A stretch of 64,000 bases of DNA from Adineta steineri (GCA_905250115.1 CAJNOI010000183.1:1-64000); one strand, 5' to 3'; shown: positions 9,894 through 21,132, numbered from the stretch's first letter. Numbers and translations are program-made. The notes: generated by a model from the sequence alone, not told the origin.

Positions 9894-12800
9894 TTAATTG
9901 TTTATAGAAATCATAAAAGCACAAAATAATAATGCAAATAATTTTGAATTCAGATTAAGAGCTGGAGCTACGTTATCTGATGATTCAGAGTCTGAATCCA
10001 TTCCTGATGATAATTGTGTTGTTGTATTAGTTAAACTATTCGTTTGTAATGTAGTGACCATTTCTATCATTAAAAATGTTGTTGATACTGTAGAAGAATC
10101 TGCGATTGATGTTGAAGCTGATAGTATAATTGTTGAATTATCTGATACAGAAAAAAGATTATATTTACATATGATAAATATCTCAATTATCGATCTTCTG
10201 TAACACTAGTATTCTACGATTTCTAATTCGCTATTTGATTATGATTTATTTATTTATATAAATATGTATAAAACATTGTTGCAGAAGAAAAACTGAATAA
10301 TTTTGTTTGTGTTTCACATAGATTATAATTTTACATTTCTATAATCTTTTGTACTGACAAATTTTTAATTTTCTCTTTGGTCAAGTTATTAATTAAATCT
10401 TTTGCGTATTGCCGAAGTTTTATAAGAATTTTATCTTATTTAAAAGATCCTAAATCGAATTCTTATGTTTTTTTATACTATTTGTATTATTTAGTATAAT
10501 AATACTAAATAGAGTGGAAGACACTAGAAACTTCTTAATGAAATATATTTTTTTTTTATTATAAAATATTAAAGAGAAGTTCTCAAAATAGAATGAAATG
10601 ATATTTGCCACCAGTTATTTACGTATTTTAAATCGACACTCTAGAATATTTAATAAAATATCTTAAAAAAAAAACTTTCCAAATTTTATCTGTTCAGTCA
10701 ACTAGAAGAAATACCGAGATATCGATTTACTAAAATATTATTTACCTGTATTTATACTATTTCTATAGTTTTATTCAATACTTTTACATTAAAAAATAGC
10801 TTTTTTTTCTAAACTATTTCGGAGTTCTTCTTTACTGAAAATAAACATTACCGGATCAATTATTGAATACGTACGAATAATAAATAACTTTATATTATAT
10901 TTGAAAGCTGTGATCATTCTATATGCGGTAAAACTTAACATATGTGATGCCTGCATTTTTTATTTTTATATAAACTTTTCTTTATAGTCACTCCATTTCA
11001 AATAATTTTCTACTTACTGGCTGGTGTTGAAAGGCTGCTCGTAGTAGATGAATCAGTCATTGTCGTGTCTACAACAAAAACACATAATCATATAATTTAG
11101 ATATTTTTATAATCCAATGTATTTCATCTCACTTTGTAATGTAACATCAATTGATGTTGTTGTTGTTGACGACGATGATGTTGTTGATGATGATGAAGTT
11201 GTCGATGACGATGACGATGTTGTCGATGATGATGATGATGATGGTTTTGTTGATGATGGTGATGATGATGTTGATGATATTATCATGTTTGGCGCTAGAA
11301 AATATGAAATAAAAACAGATGATTAACCAAAATAAATTATGAATAAAATTCTTTTTTTTCTTCATTCGTATTAAATTGCTGGTCAAAATCTGAAATGTTT
11401 ATCGAGAATTTCTTTCTAATTTTGACTTTTTTTCCAATTTTATTATTATATAACAATTTTTTAGACAAAAACAATAGATATTAGTTATATACATATATTT
11501 TAATTAAAATTACATATTTCTCTAATAAATATGAGATCTATTACAGATACAGAATATTATTATAAAAATAAAAACTTAATTTTTTCTTTAGGTTATTTTG
11601 CAATTAATAAATAAATACTAAATAAGAAATATTTATTTCAAAGATCGCGTTATGAACAAAAGCTATTTAACTAGAGATTATTCACCATACTGATTCAAAA
11701 TTTGGACATGAAAAATCTCCTTAGATTTTTGTAGAATCGTTTTCAACAATAATAAAGTTTTTACTAATTGTTGTTTTTTATCTGATAAGATTATGTAAGA
11801 ACGTATTGAATTGTTCTTAAACCGACAGTTTTTTCTATTTTGGAAGAATGAACTTCAAGAAAAATAATAGAAAACTTTTCGTTTTGATATTAAATGATTA
11901 TAGTGAACACTTGTTATATGGATTTACATGACTATATTTTCTCGAGGATTCTATCTAGAATAGAAATATTTGATGTTTTTCTTACAGACAATTCAATACG
12001 CGCTATAATCTGAGCGGATATTTTTTTTTTTTTTTTTTTATTTGAGCTGCTTATATAAAGTGGATTGACTCGCTGAGTCCTGACCACTCCAAAAGTTACA
12101 ATAGTTGTCATTGAACTGAATACGTATAAGAAGGAAATGAGTCTAGAGATGAGGTCATGAGAGATCTGAGCGGATATAAAACAATAGTTACTAAAATACT
12201 TGTTATTTTTGAAAACAATTTTCTAGAAAACCATCCTATGAAGGTCGAAGAGAGCTTTTCGTGGTCATATTCAAAATCAGCATAATGAATAATCTCTAAC
12301 CCTATAGCTTTTATTAGAAAACAACGATTAGGCAGTTGGTAAGGTTTTCTCATCAGACATATCTTTACACTTCAAAGATATCTTATAAAAGCTAATTAAA
12401 TTAAATAATTTTTTATTAAACTTACAGCAAACAACACTGAACTTTTGAATACGGTTGTTACCGGAATCACTGATAATAATTGCTCCAGTTGAATCAAGTC
12501 TGACAGTAGAAAGATCATTTAATTGATCTGGTAATACTCCAGCGATACCTGAACCAGCAATGACTCTGCCCGATGTATCTCCTAATAACCATAAAACGAT
12601 TCGACTATTTCCATTGTCCACGATGTACATTGTTCCATTCGTGTCCATAATCAAAGCTATTGGATAATAAAGTAGATTAAGTGTACTACCACATGTACCT
12701 GATGATTTTCCAGCCACTGTTGATCCACTACTTGCTCCATAAAGCCATTGTTGGATTCGACAATTATATGTGTCTGCTACATAAAGTGTATTCGAAGTAG

Positions 12801-14902
12801 ATGTGTCAACGAATAATCCCATTGGAGTATCGAATTGATTAGCTTTTGTACCCTGACCATTCCCTCCGGCGACCAGTATCCCAGTTGATGCATTCATCCA
12901 TTTTACAATTCGATGATTGTTTGAATCACAAATCGAAATATAGGATGTATTTGGCTCAACGAAAAAGTCAGTAGGACCATCTAGTTTGTCGAGAGAACTG
13001 CCTATTCCATTACCACCGGCTACAAGTATACCTGTTGATGCTTCTGGAGCCCATTTTGTAATACGAAAATTATCGCTATCAAGTATATAGAAATTACCGC
13101 TCATATCTATGTAAAGAGCATTCACTAAATTGAAGAAAACGTAGATTATATATAAAATATCTTAGATTAGTTACTGCTAGAGAATTGATTGAGATCTGTG
13201 CCAAACGAAGCGTTAATGATTGTTATTCCTGATAGACTACCTGGATAAAAAATTTGCACACGATAGTATGTATCATAATCAATGACATAAATCGAATCAT
13301 TGGCATCAACCCTGACGTCCATTGGATAACTTAGCAATGTTGAAGTAAGACCTGCAATACCTATAGGTGAACCAGCAATTGTTGTTGCATTCTCTGCCCA
13401 AACAGTCATTGAACAATTTGTAGTCGAAATAGGTACTAGTAAAAAACAAAAAAACGTTATTTAAACTGCATCTATCTTATTTTTAGTGTTCAAGTTATAT
13501 AACTGCTTACTGAATTTTTTTGATACGAAAACTTCTATGACTCATTTATTTATGTTAAATGCTATCTCAAAATCAGTAAAAAATAGAAAAGATTCATATT
13601 AAAATGAATGTCTATTCTACTTAACATAATATGATACTTACTCGTTGTAGTTACTGATGAAACAGTTGTAGTCGATATATTTGTCGCTATAGTAAAAAGA
13701 GGATATGGATATATTAAAATAAAATTGTTAATCTTAAACAAATCTTACGGCAAGAAATAGAAAATCTTTGTGTACGATTATTTTCAGTATCAGCAACATA
13801 AAGTGTTCCATTCGAACTGAAGCTAATACTATTTGGATACCAAAGCTGACTTGACGTTTGTCCCCCGAATGGTTCATTACCAGCGATGATCATTCCAGAA
13901 CTTGCACCTATTTTCCATTTGAGAATTCGAGAATTGCTCGAGTCCACAATATACATATTCTGATTATTATCGACAAGTATTGCTGTTGGATCCCACAGTT
14001 GATCGAGTCTATCACCATAATAACTAGTTATTCCGGCTACAGTGATTCCGCTAGTTGCACCTGATAGCCACCTTTGTATCCTATGGTTTCCACTATCTAC
14101 TACATAAAGTGTATTTCCAGCAGTTGTATCAATGAATAATCCTAATGGATAAATAAATTGATCGGGGTTTGTACCATAACTACCACAGACTGTTAATGCT
14201 GTAGATGAATTTACCCATTTTACGATTCTGCTATTGTTTGTATCAGCCATCCAAATAAACGATGATTCAGGTTCCATAAACATTCCACCAGGTCCACTTA
14301 TGTTATCCATATGTCCATCATAATAATCAACGAAAGGAACACTACCAGCTACAAGAATACCGCTCGTAGATCCTGGTGTCCATTTTGTTACACGTGATAA
14401 AGTTCCATCCAATATATAAATATTACCATTCGTATCTATACTCATACCATCCACTAGAATAAATCGAAAAACTGCAATGAAAATATCAATAAAATAATTG
14501 TATACTTACTCGTTCCGAATTGATCAAGTTCAGTACCAGAGCTACCATTGATTATCAGTGTACCTGAAGTTGATTGAGTTGAACCTGGTGGAAATAGTAA
14601 TATACGAAAATTTCCACCATCAGCCACATAAATATTACTGCTATTGTCGACAATAACGATAGTTGGTTGAATAAGTCGGCTCAATAGAGAACCAGAATAG
14701 CCGTTTTGTGAACCAGCTACTGTGGTCCCTTTCGTTGCCCAAACAGCCGTTGGACAAATAGATAAAGTTGAACTTTTATCAATTAAAAATCTAACAAAAA
14801 TTATTTTTACTATATAATCTAATAAAGTAAATATAATATTTCTTACGCAGTAATAATCACAATTAATTTTATCGAAAGATATTTCAAATATATGTCAACC
14901 AT
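9894..14902 (-). CDS. secreted NHL-repeat beta-propeller protein with Ser/Thr stalk, copy A
   Basis: Nine exons on the minus strand, laid out as in the partner at 47866-52562. The start at 14902 gives a signal peptide (MVDIYLKYISIKLIVIIT). Two blocks of NHL repeats follow, roughly 12431-13434 and 13749-14790. Repeats have the pattern NxIYVADxxNxRIxxW and VAG separators, expected to fold as beta-propellers that bind other proteins or glycans outside the cell. A Thr-rich linker exon joins the blocks. Three short Ser/Thr-rich exons (11133-11294, about 11020-11070, 9894-10141) form a stalk ending in an acidic Ser/Asp patch and a hydrophobic tail typical of GPI anchoring. Exon 7 here is 162 nt against 90 in the partner, an in-frame trinucleotide expansion. 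Intron 6 carries a long-TIR element and a SINE-like insertion. No frame break found. Confidence 0.85.
11644..12328. mobile_element. long-TIR non-autonomous element (family shared with 45547 and 50445), interrupted
   Basis: Lies in NHL intron 6. Ends resemble ATCGCTTTTTTTAATAAAAG and its complement. Arms of more than 100 bp are mutually inverted (AAGCTATTTAACTAGAGATTATTC on one side, the complement at the other end). It has no coding capacity. A second element is inserted inside it at 12022-12163. Also present at the same intron position in the partner copy, so it predates divergence of the two copies. Confidence 0.7.
12008..12177 (-). mobile_element. SINE-like / retroposed insertion with 14-bp target duplication
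   Basis: ATCTGAGCGGATAT occurs at 12008-12021 and again at 12164-12177, flanking about 142 bp. Next to the first copy is a run of about 19 T, which is a poly-A tail when read on the minus strand. The partner copy (about 50787-50805) has one uninterrupted target version. A poly-A tail plus long target duplication is the signature of LINE-type retroposition. The body contains GGACTCAGCGAGTCAATCC, vaguely like a tRNA B box. Source RNA not recognised. Confidence 0.8.
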
Positions 14903-16574
14903 GATGATTAATATCTAAATTAAATCTTCTTAGTAATATTTTCTCTATAAAATTAAACAAAGAAGCGTTAGTAGAATAGAATTATGAGACAAGTAAAAAA
15001 CATAATATTTTATTTAATACTATGATAATATTCCTATGCATTTTCAAACAATCGAAGTTTGATCTTATCAGTCTTAATCGAATGAAAATATGTAACACAG
15101 ATCTATCACTAGAGAATTATTTTTTATTTTTGTTTAGTTTGCAAACAGAAATACTAACCTAATTTTGTATCTTTACATTCGTGATAAATATTTTTTCTGT
15201 GAATTTAAATTTTCTATTAAAACAAATAAAATTTTACAGAATAAGGCAACATATGGCTATTATTGAAGACATTTCTTTTACTTAGTTATTCATCAGAAAA
15301 CAAAACGTAAAAAAAAAGAAGAAAGTTTTTTTATTTGTATTGGAAGAAAAAATTTTAACTAATCCTTGCATCTCATTGGGTATCATAGAAATCATTACGT
15401 GAATCTAATAAAAATGTGTGGTATTCAGGAACTTATTTGTATTGCAACAAACGACTATATCAAATGTAAAATATAATTTATAAAAATAAAAAGTCACAAT
15501 AACAGATGGCATATTATTGCGCGATGTATCCATTTTCTATACGGACATCTTTAGGGAATTAAAATTTCTCCTTTGCTGTATCTTTTTAACTCACAATGAT
15601 AGAAAAATATTAAAAAACAGCCAGGTAAACGACGTAATTAGTGATAAAAAAATGTCCTTTTAGTTCGCTCCAACTAATTAATGACTAGTACTAAAATTAA
15701 ATTTTCAGATGTCAAAAACAAAATGAGATATCGAGTGAATCTTCATAAATAATATGAGAAATTTTCTTTATATTATTTACTTAAATATGTCTCTTAATAA
15801 AATCAAGAAGAGATTTGAAAATTTGTTGAAAAATAAACTGATTCATAACTTCAAATTTATTCGAAATTATTTGAAAACTTACCTTTTTAAAACTTAAATG
15901 AAATCGAGATAATCTATAATGAATTGATTCAATAAACAACAGTTGTCTTCTTACAAAAGTCAAGATATTTCTATAAAATAAAACATACATACGATATTAT
16001 TTTCTTTGTTTTATCAACACGTCTTATTTTATAAAATGACTTGTCCTTTTCTCTTTTTTTTTCTAAAAGTACAGTTCATAAGAGAAAAATGTCAATTCTG
16101 TTATTGGTTGGTCTCGATATTTTTCTTTAAAAAAAATTAATTCTCTCTTCTACCAGAGAAATGCTGTTGTCTATTAATTAGTCATAACACTAAAACAAAT
16201 TCTATATTTTTTCTATTCCTTTGGAAATAAGTTTTTCTCTCTAATAAAAAGAAAAACTATATGTTAATATTTGATTTCGTTTATATCTGATCTTTGTTGA
16301 TAAAGCTCTTTTTAATTCAATAGAAATCTATTCTGTTTATTTATCTTTAATATATAGATTAATATATTTCTGTTGACTAACTACAAAATTATGTAAACTA
16401 ACAATTTTTACTTCGTTCGAATATATTTTTTGTTTACTCGTTAACAAAACTAAAATTCTTAGTTCTTCTTAGTACTAAATAGAGCATTTTTAGACATTAC
16501 TAGAACTGCCTTCAAATGATGTTTTCTTCTTAACTCTCAGTGTTTCTATGTTTCAGCTTCGTGGTTGTCCTCTT
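14903..16574. other. NHL gene upstream region with weakly conserved short frame
   Basis: It matches 46178-47865 of the partner. A 69-codon frame at 15781-15990 (-) is shared for its first 50-odd codons with 46830-47087 (+) and contains a GTAAGT-like splice donor. It could be a 5' exon or simply conserved spacer. No other features. Confidence 0.4.
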
Positions 16575-16640
16575 GAGGGTATGGGTGTGGATGTGGGTGT
16601 CCCTTGTTGATCTAACGAGATCACCCGCACCCATACCCTT
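16575..16640. repeat. telomere-like hairpin element at the edge of haplotype homology
   Basis: GAGGGTATGGGTGTGGATG, a loop beginning TCCCTTGTTGATCT, then CACCCGCACCCATACCC. It corresponds in position to 46122-46177 in the partner. The loop reads in the same plus-strand direction in both copies although the flanks are inverted. Confidence 0.8.
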
Positions 16641-17156
16641 TATTTATCACTCCAGTATTTATCTTACCATCCGAAAGATTCAAAAAAGAATTTCTTTTTG
16701 TTGTTAGAAAAAAACATTTATGTCGATAATAATAAAAGTAAATTCGACATAAGATCGATCAGTTCGATATGTACAAAGCCAAATATAATGTTACAGTCAT
16801 TCTACTATAATAAGAATTTTCAAGTGCAGCTTCCTATACTTTCATTGATAAAATATAAGCATTTCATGATAAAAAAGAAAATACGACTGATAAGGGTTTT
16901 GAAACAATACTATTTGATTATTGGAACAAGAATGCTTCAACTTACACTGAACATTTTTTATCCAAGAAAATCAGCCAGACTGTTTATTGATATACCTCAG
17001 TTGTATAACAAAAAGTAAAAAGAGAACAATGTAGTTTATTATTATACAGCATAAAAGTAAACTTATCCAACTTTTAATTCGCTTTATAGTCGAAATAATA
17101 CGTCGTGTACAGTTTGGTTGCACTGGCTCTTACAGGAATCAAATGCATAAAGAATA
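16641..17156. other. segment specific to copy A
   Basis: About 500 bp with no counterpart in contig B, where the equivalent gap is filled by about 11 kb (35005-46121). A 106-codon frame at 16698-17018 (+) lacks an ATG start and any recognisable motif. Confidence 0.5.
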
Positions 17157-17547
17157 AATAAATAAGTTTTCTTCTTCATTATTATAAGGCCATTTCGTAA
17201 CTGAATTGATCAAATGAAAAGAAGAATATTTTCCTTATCTACGAAGTCATTTTATTTTGAAAAAAAACTAGCTATTCATACCCTTTCTATCCAGGTACAC
17301 ATAGAAGTGAGAGATAGATGAATAAAACAAAGAAGATGATGTGCTACATCTTCTTTCTAACTGTGTAAGAAGTAAATGAAAATGGGGAGTAAAATAAGAA
17401 AAACATAGAAGATGAGAATTTCAATATATTCTCATGGATGACAGAAAGAAGAGACAAAAAAATAATACGAATGTTGTTAGAATGTTCTCTAACATTCATA
17501 CGTCAGATACTGAATAAGTTCATAGAAAATGAACAAAAATGTTAATT

Positions 17548-17874
17548 TTAACAACAGCAAACTTTGGCGCATGATCTTTTAACGGTGACGGTTTTCTTTC
17601 TGATGACTTTGCAACATGGTTTGCAGCAACATACAGTTTTACGTACACAACAGCATGGACCACAGCAGCAATCGCAGCATGGATCACAACAACAACAATC
17701 ACAGCAAGGATCACAGCAAGAGCAACAACAAGGATCACAGCATGAACTACAACATGATTTACAGCACGAGCCACAACCACAGCCGCAACCACAACCGCAA
17801 CCACAACCGCAACCACAACCGCAACCGCAACCACAACCACAACCACAACCACAACCACAACCACAGCCTGGCAT
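17548..17874 (-). CDS. extremely Cys-rich repeat protein, copy A
   Basis: A 108-aa single-exon protein, more than half Cys. After MPG come about 15 Cys-Gly dipeptides, then a block of CC/CCC clusters separated by Ser, Asp-Pro, Lys and Gly (SCCKSCC, CCDPCC, CCDCCC), and a basic tail with KTVCCCKPCCKVIRKKTVTVKR ending VCCC. Composition recalls metallothioneins, keratin-associated and Mst-type structural proteins; role not known. It could bind metals or be cross-linked by disulfides in the cuticle or trophi. A TATA-like box lies about 80 nt upstream. The partner at 34301-34609 has about 11 Cys-Gly units and two more CC cluster residues, so the repeat evolves by unit gain and loss without frame loss, which supports real coding. 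Confidence 0.8.
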   Translation of the reverse strand: MPGCGCGCGCGCGCGCGCGCGCGCGCGCGCGCGCGSCCKSCCSSCCDPCCCSCCDPCCDCCCCDPCCDCCCGPCCCVRKTVCCCKPCCKVIRKKTVTVKRSCAKVCCC

Positions 17875-17953
17875 ATTAATAGTAATAATGTAGTGAAGAA
17901 TAAAACTAGAGTATGATGAGAACTGGTTTATGAAACTATGAGAAAAGGTGTAT

Positions 17954-17964
17954 CTATATATATA
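17954..17964 (-). promoter_or_regulatory. TATA-like box of Cys-rich gene, copy A
   Basis: CTATATATATA about 80 nt upstream of the start codon, conserved in the partner at 34213-34221. Confidence 0.55.
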
Positions 17965-18647
17965 GAGGTAGAGAAACGAACAAAGTTGTTTTCAGTCAAT
18001 AAAACAATTAACTACTGTCCTCACATGACAATAACTTAGATACACATGTGATAGAAAAATATATAGGGAAACATAAGTAACAATTTGTTACTATTCATGC
18101 AATACAACAAAAATATGAAATTCACACTTATTACCAATGTTTTTCTTTTTGATATGTTTTGATAGTGTCGAAAACATCTAAATTTAATTGCACTTTGATT
18201 TTGTGACCACAACTCTAAAAGGGTAAAAGTCATTTCATACACTTTTTTTTGATGAAAATAGTGCTAATCAAAAAAAAAAACTAAATATTTTTAGTGAAAA
18301 ATATTGATTCTTACGTTCTAGTACACACGTACACTGTAATATCATCAAATTACATGGATATCATAACACAATGCAACATAAGAGAGAACAGTGAGAAAAA
18401 TACAAAATATATGGATACAATAACAATAAGAACAATCCTACTTTCACGTATCAGTTGCCTATGAATGAATGTTTCGATGATGCAAAGATGCGTAAAAGTG
18501 AATTCAATGAACATATTGTGGAAGTTAGAAATGATTTTTTCATGTGAAATCATCCATTCAGCAACACTCTGGTTCGAAAATGATGCCCATAATTATATAT
18601 TTGTTTGTCTTCGCATGATTTATTTTTTACTATGCTTCTTTATAGAA

Positions 18648-18710
18648 GGCGTGGGTGTGGTTTGGATACTCTATTCATCTAGCATCCACATTCACACACA
18701 CACCCTCAAG
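18648..18710. repeat. telomere-like hairpin element
   Basis: GGCGTGGGTGTGGTTTGG, loop, then CATCCACATTCACACACACA running into CCCTCAAG. Confidence 0.7.
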
Positions 18711-18787
18711 AGATAAATAGTATTTATTTACAATAAATGAACAAATACGCTAAGTGAGTAATAATTGAGAGTAAATAATGTATTCGT

Positions 18788-18934
18788 TCAGAAATTCAAC
18801 GCTGATCTGGCTACTATAAAATAGTCGTTCCTAGAAACAGTATGAAATTCTTTGACCATGTTTCGTATTCGATGATCAATTTTTTCATATTTTGTGCGTT
18901 GGTCTTTGCCTTTGACTAATTTTATAAGAGACAT
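18788..18934 (-). CDS. small orphan frame, 48 aa
   Basis: Begins MSLIKLVKGKDQRTKYEK and ends with a stop at 18788-18790. Basic and soluble, not recognised. It sits between two telomere-like hairpins, so it could be a gene fragment rather than a gene. Confidence 0.25.
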   Translation of the reverse strand: MSLIKLVKGKDQRTKYEKIDHRIRNMVKEFHTVSRNDYFIVARSALNF

Positions 18935-19135
18935 ATTTATAGCTTAGAAATTATTAAAATAATACGCACATATATATGTATACTTTCTCTTTATATTTTT
19001 ATCTGATTTATTTTGTTTCTTCTAAGGTAAAGTTACTACAATATTTCTGTATTTTTTAAAGCATGCACGACAAATGTTTCCTCATTTGACAAATCCAGCA
19101 AATTGGTAAATAGTGTATAAATAAAAAAACCACCT

Positions 19136-19188
19136 TGAGGGTGCGATGAGAGTAAGGATGTTCTTTTAATACCGCATCCACACCCTCC
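19136..19188. repeat. telomere-like hairpin element
   Basis: TTGAGGGTGCGATGAGAG, loop, CCGCATCCACACCCTCC. Confidence 0.65.
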
Positions 19189-19194
19189 AGAGCG

Positions 19195-19390
19195 AATTGC
19201 AACGGATGAGGGTGAGTTTCAATTCTTGCGTAAAACAAGTGACGCAAATGTTTCATTTTTTCTGCTTTTCTCCATGCATACACATGTGTTGACATTGTAA
19301 AAATTATTTCAAGAGTCATTGCATCTACAGTAACAGAACTTCTTTCGCAAGCTGTAGTTAACAACATTTAGAGTTTCTTTTCTCTCAGCA
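19195..19390 (+). repeat. direct repeat of F-box 5' flank (copy 1 of 2)
   Basis: It shares long near-identical runs with 21223-21395, for example AAAACAAGTGACGCAAATG and AACAACATTTAGAGTTTC. Each copy lies just upstream of an F-box start, so the F-box gene and its promoter were duplicated in tandem. Confidence 0.8.
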
Positions 19391-19398
19391 GGGTTGAA

Positions 19399-21132
19399 AT
19401 GAATTTGGAATGTTTAGCCAATGAAATATTACTTGATCTTTTTGAATATTTCAAAATTGAAGATCTTTTTCATACATTTTATAATGTTAATTATCGATTT
19501 AATATTCTTCTTCTCAAATGTTTTCACTCATATCATCTTGATTTTCAATCTGTATCCAAATCTGATTTTCATGTTATATGTACAAAATATCTTCCATTAA
19601 TTCGAAATCAAATTATTTCATTACGTTTTTCTGATGATGATAATACACCAGTACAATCAAAATATATTCTAATTTATTTTCCATCCTTTCTTCAACTTTC
19701 TCATTTACGTGCACTTTCATTCTATTGTATTAATTCTTCAAATCTCATGGAAAGATTAATAATTGAATGGCATCAATTACCATATCTTACGAATTTAAGT
19801 ATCATTAATTGTAATTTTACACTGAAAATTGATTTCCATACGATTATTAATAGTATTTGGAGTCTTAATTATTTAGTATACTGTTATTTAAATGGTATAT
19901 ATGGCACATGGACAAATTTTATTGCCCCGGATGTCACATCATTATCAATGCAATATTTATTATTTGAAAGTGGTTGTATGGATTGGGATGTATTACTAAA
20001 ATTACTGAAAAATACACCTTATCTTCGATCTTTAAACACAAATATTATAGATTATTCTGAGCCTGGAAAAGAACTTTCACTTAATACCACTTTCACGTTA
20101 ACTCGATTGAACGTGTACATGCGAGTTACGACAAGTACGTTATTTTTTTGGAAATATTTACCAAATTTATCTCATCTAACAGTTCATATGGAACGATTTT
20201 ATCTTGATGGAAAACAGTGGGAATATATTATTCAAACTTATTTACCTAAATTAAAAATATTTCGTCTATATATGGACTTAGCAGCGGATGACTGTAACCA
20301 AATAGAAGAATATGTCGATAGATTATTGAATTCATTTCGAAGTTCATTTTGGCTTGAGGAACATCAATGGTATGTTCGATGTCATTGGGAGAAAATGCCA
20401 GAATCGAAAGGATGGCCAGGAATAGTATTAACTACTTTACCTAGTCGGATAAATCGTTCAGGCATTCTCAGTTCAAGTTGTTATAGATCAACTTGTCCTG
20501 ATGATAATGTCTATAATTCATATGGTCATGTAGAGGTTCTGTCGTATTCACGATTTTTTCATTTACATTCATTTTTATTTCCAAATCTTCATCACTTAGA
20601 TCTTCAAGATCCTGCTAACGATGAACTCTGGTCACATGTTTTCAATTTGCAAAAACTACGAATACTTACGTTTTATGCAGATAAACAATATGATCATCCT
20701 GAAAATGAATTGCAATTACTGCTTAATCGCATGCCGAATCTTCATACATTAGAATTATGTCTTGATGAGGATGAGATTGAATATAAACTGTTTTTCAACT
20801 TAAAACATAATTCTATTCGGTGTTTAGATTTTGCACACTATACATTTAATCGTGAAGAATGTGAAATATTGATTCATAGTCAATTAAGTCAAAAATGTGA
20901 AGTTCTTATGTTATCAATTAAACATCTCGATGATATACTTCAATTAATTAATCAATTAAGAAATCTTCGATCATTAAAAATACGTTTATTGCAAAATGAA
21001 GATAGTATATTGACTTCTTCTGAGAATGAACTGAACGAATGGTTAACACTTCATTTACCATCAATATGTGATTTCAGAATCCATAATGGTATCATGAATT
21101 TTTCATATACTTTTTATGTTTGGATTCGATGA
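19399..21132 (+). CDS. F-box protein with LRR-like body
   Basis: A 577-aa single-exon protein. The N-terminal 45 residues form an F-box (LECLANEILLDLFEYF then an FHTFYNVNYRFN helix), which would dock onto Skp1 in an SCF ubiquitin ligase. The rest shows irregular leucine-rich strands such as LPYLTNLSIINCNF and MPNLHTLELCL, likely the substrate-binding surface. No kinase, WD or membrane segment. Large F-box/LRR families of this shape are common in bdelloids. The promoter is duplicated upstream of a truncated relative at 21445. Frame intact; substrate unknown. Confidence 0.8.
   Translation: MNLECLANEILLDLFEYFKIEDLFHTFYNVNYRFNILLLKCFHSYHLDFQSVSKSDFHVICTKYLPLIRNQIISLRFSDDDNTPVQSKYILIYFPSFLQLSHLRALSFYCINSSNLMERLIIEWHQLPYLTNLSIINCNFTLKIDFHTIINSIWSLNYLVYCYLNGIYGTWTNFIAPDVTSLSMQYLLFESGCMDWDVLLKLLKNTPYLRSLNTNIIDYSEPGKELSLNTTFTLTRLNVYMRVTTSTLFFWKYLPNLSHLTVHMERFYLDGKQWEYIIQTYLPKLKIFRLYMDLAADDCNQIEEYVDRLLNSFRSSFWLEEHQWYVRCHWEKMPESKGWPGIVLTTLPSRINRSGILSSSCYRSTCPDDNVYNSYGHVEVLSYSRFFHLHSFLFPNLHHLDLQDPANDELWSHVFNLQKLRILTFYADKQYDHPENELQLLLNRMPNLHTLELCLDEDEIEYKLFFNLKHNSIRCLDFAHYTFNREECEILIHSQLSQKCEVLMLSIKHLDDILQLINQLRNLRSLKIRLLQNEDSILTSSENELNEWLTLHLPSICDFRIHNGIMNFSYTFYVWIR

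Larger units (their letters stand above)
6565..16574. repeat. inverted duplicate / allelic segment, copy A (partner 46178-55751)
   Basis: This stretch matches the reverse complement of 46178-55751 almost throughout, in genes, introns and spacers, at about 95% in the parts compared by eye. The main differences are a SINE-like insertion at 12022-12163, a 72-nt longer NHL exon 7 and microsatellite length changes. The partner stops at the N run 55752-55761, while copy A continues into the rest of the methyltransferase gene. Confidence 0.9.
17157..18136. repeat. inverted duplicate / allelic segment, copy A (partner 34039-35004)
   Basis: Contains the Cys-rich gene and its flanks. Homology with contig B ends at 18136 because B begins there, just after an N run, and ends at 17157 where B switches into a telomere-like hairpin. 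Confidence 0.88.
18137..19398. other. intergenic with two hairpins and a small orphan frame
   Basis: Contains hairpins at 18648-18710 and 19136-19188 and, between them, a 48-codon ATG-started frame on the minus strand (18788-18934). The last 190 bp are the F-box upstream region, repeated at 21223-21395. Confidence 0.5.

Noticed and set aside
9898..10203. 101-codon frame on the plus strand
   Set aside because: Antisense of the last NHL exon.
11117..11326. Asp/Val-rich frame on the plus strand
   Set aside because: It is the antisense reading of the Ser/Thr-rich NHL stalk exon 7; the partner exon fits the spliced NHL frame.
16698..17018. 106-codon frame specific to copy A
   Set aside because: No ATG, no domain, AT-rich Lys/Ile/Tyr composition expected by chance.
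17564..17893. Gln/Pro-rich and Asn/His-rich frames opposite the Cys-rich gene (also at 34282-34593)
   Set aside because: Antisense shadows of the Cys-Gly repeat. The sense frame has the conserved promoter and regular amino-acid pattern.
19056..19367. 103-codon minus-strand frame upstream of the F-box gene
   Set aside because: It runs through a telomere-like hairpin and the duplicated F-box promoter, so not a gene.
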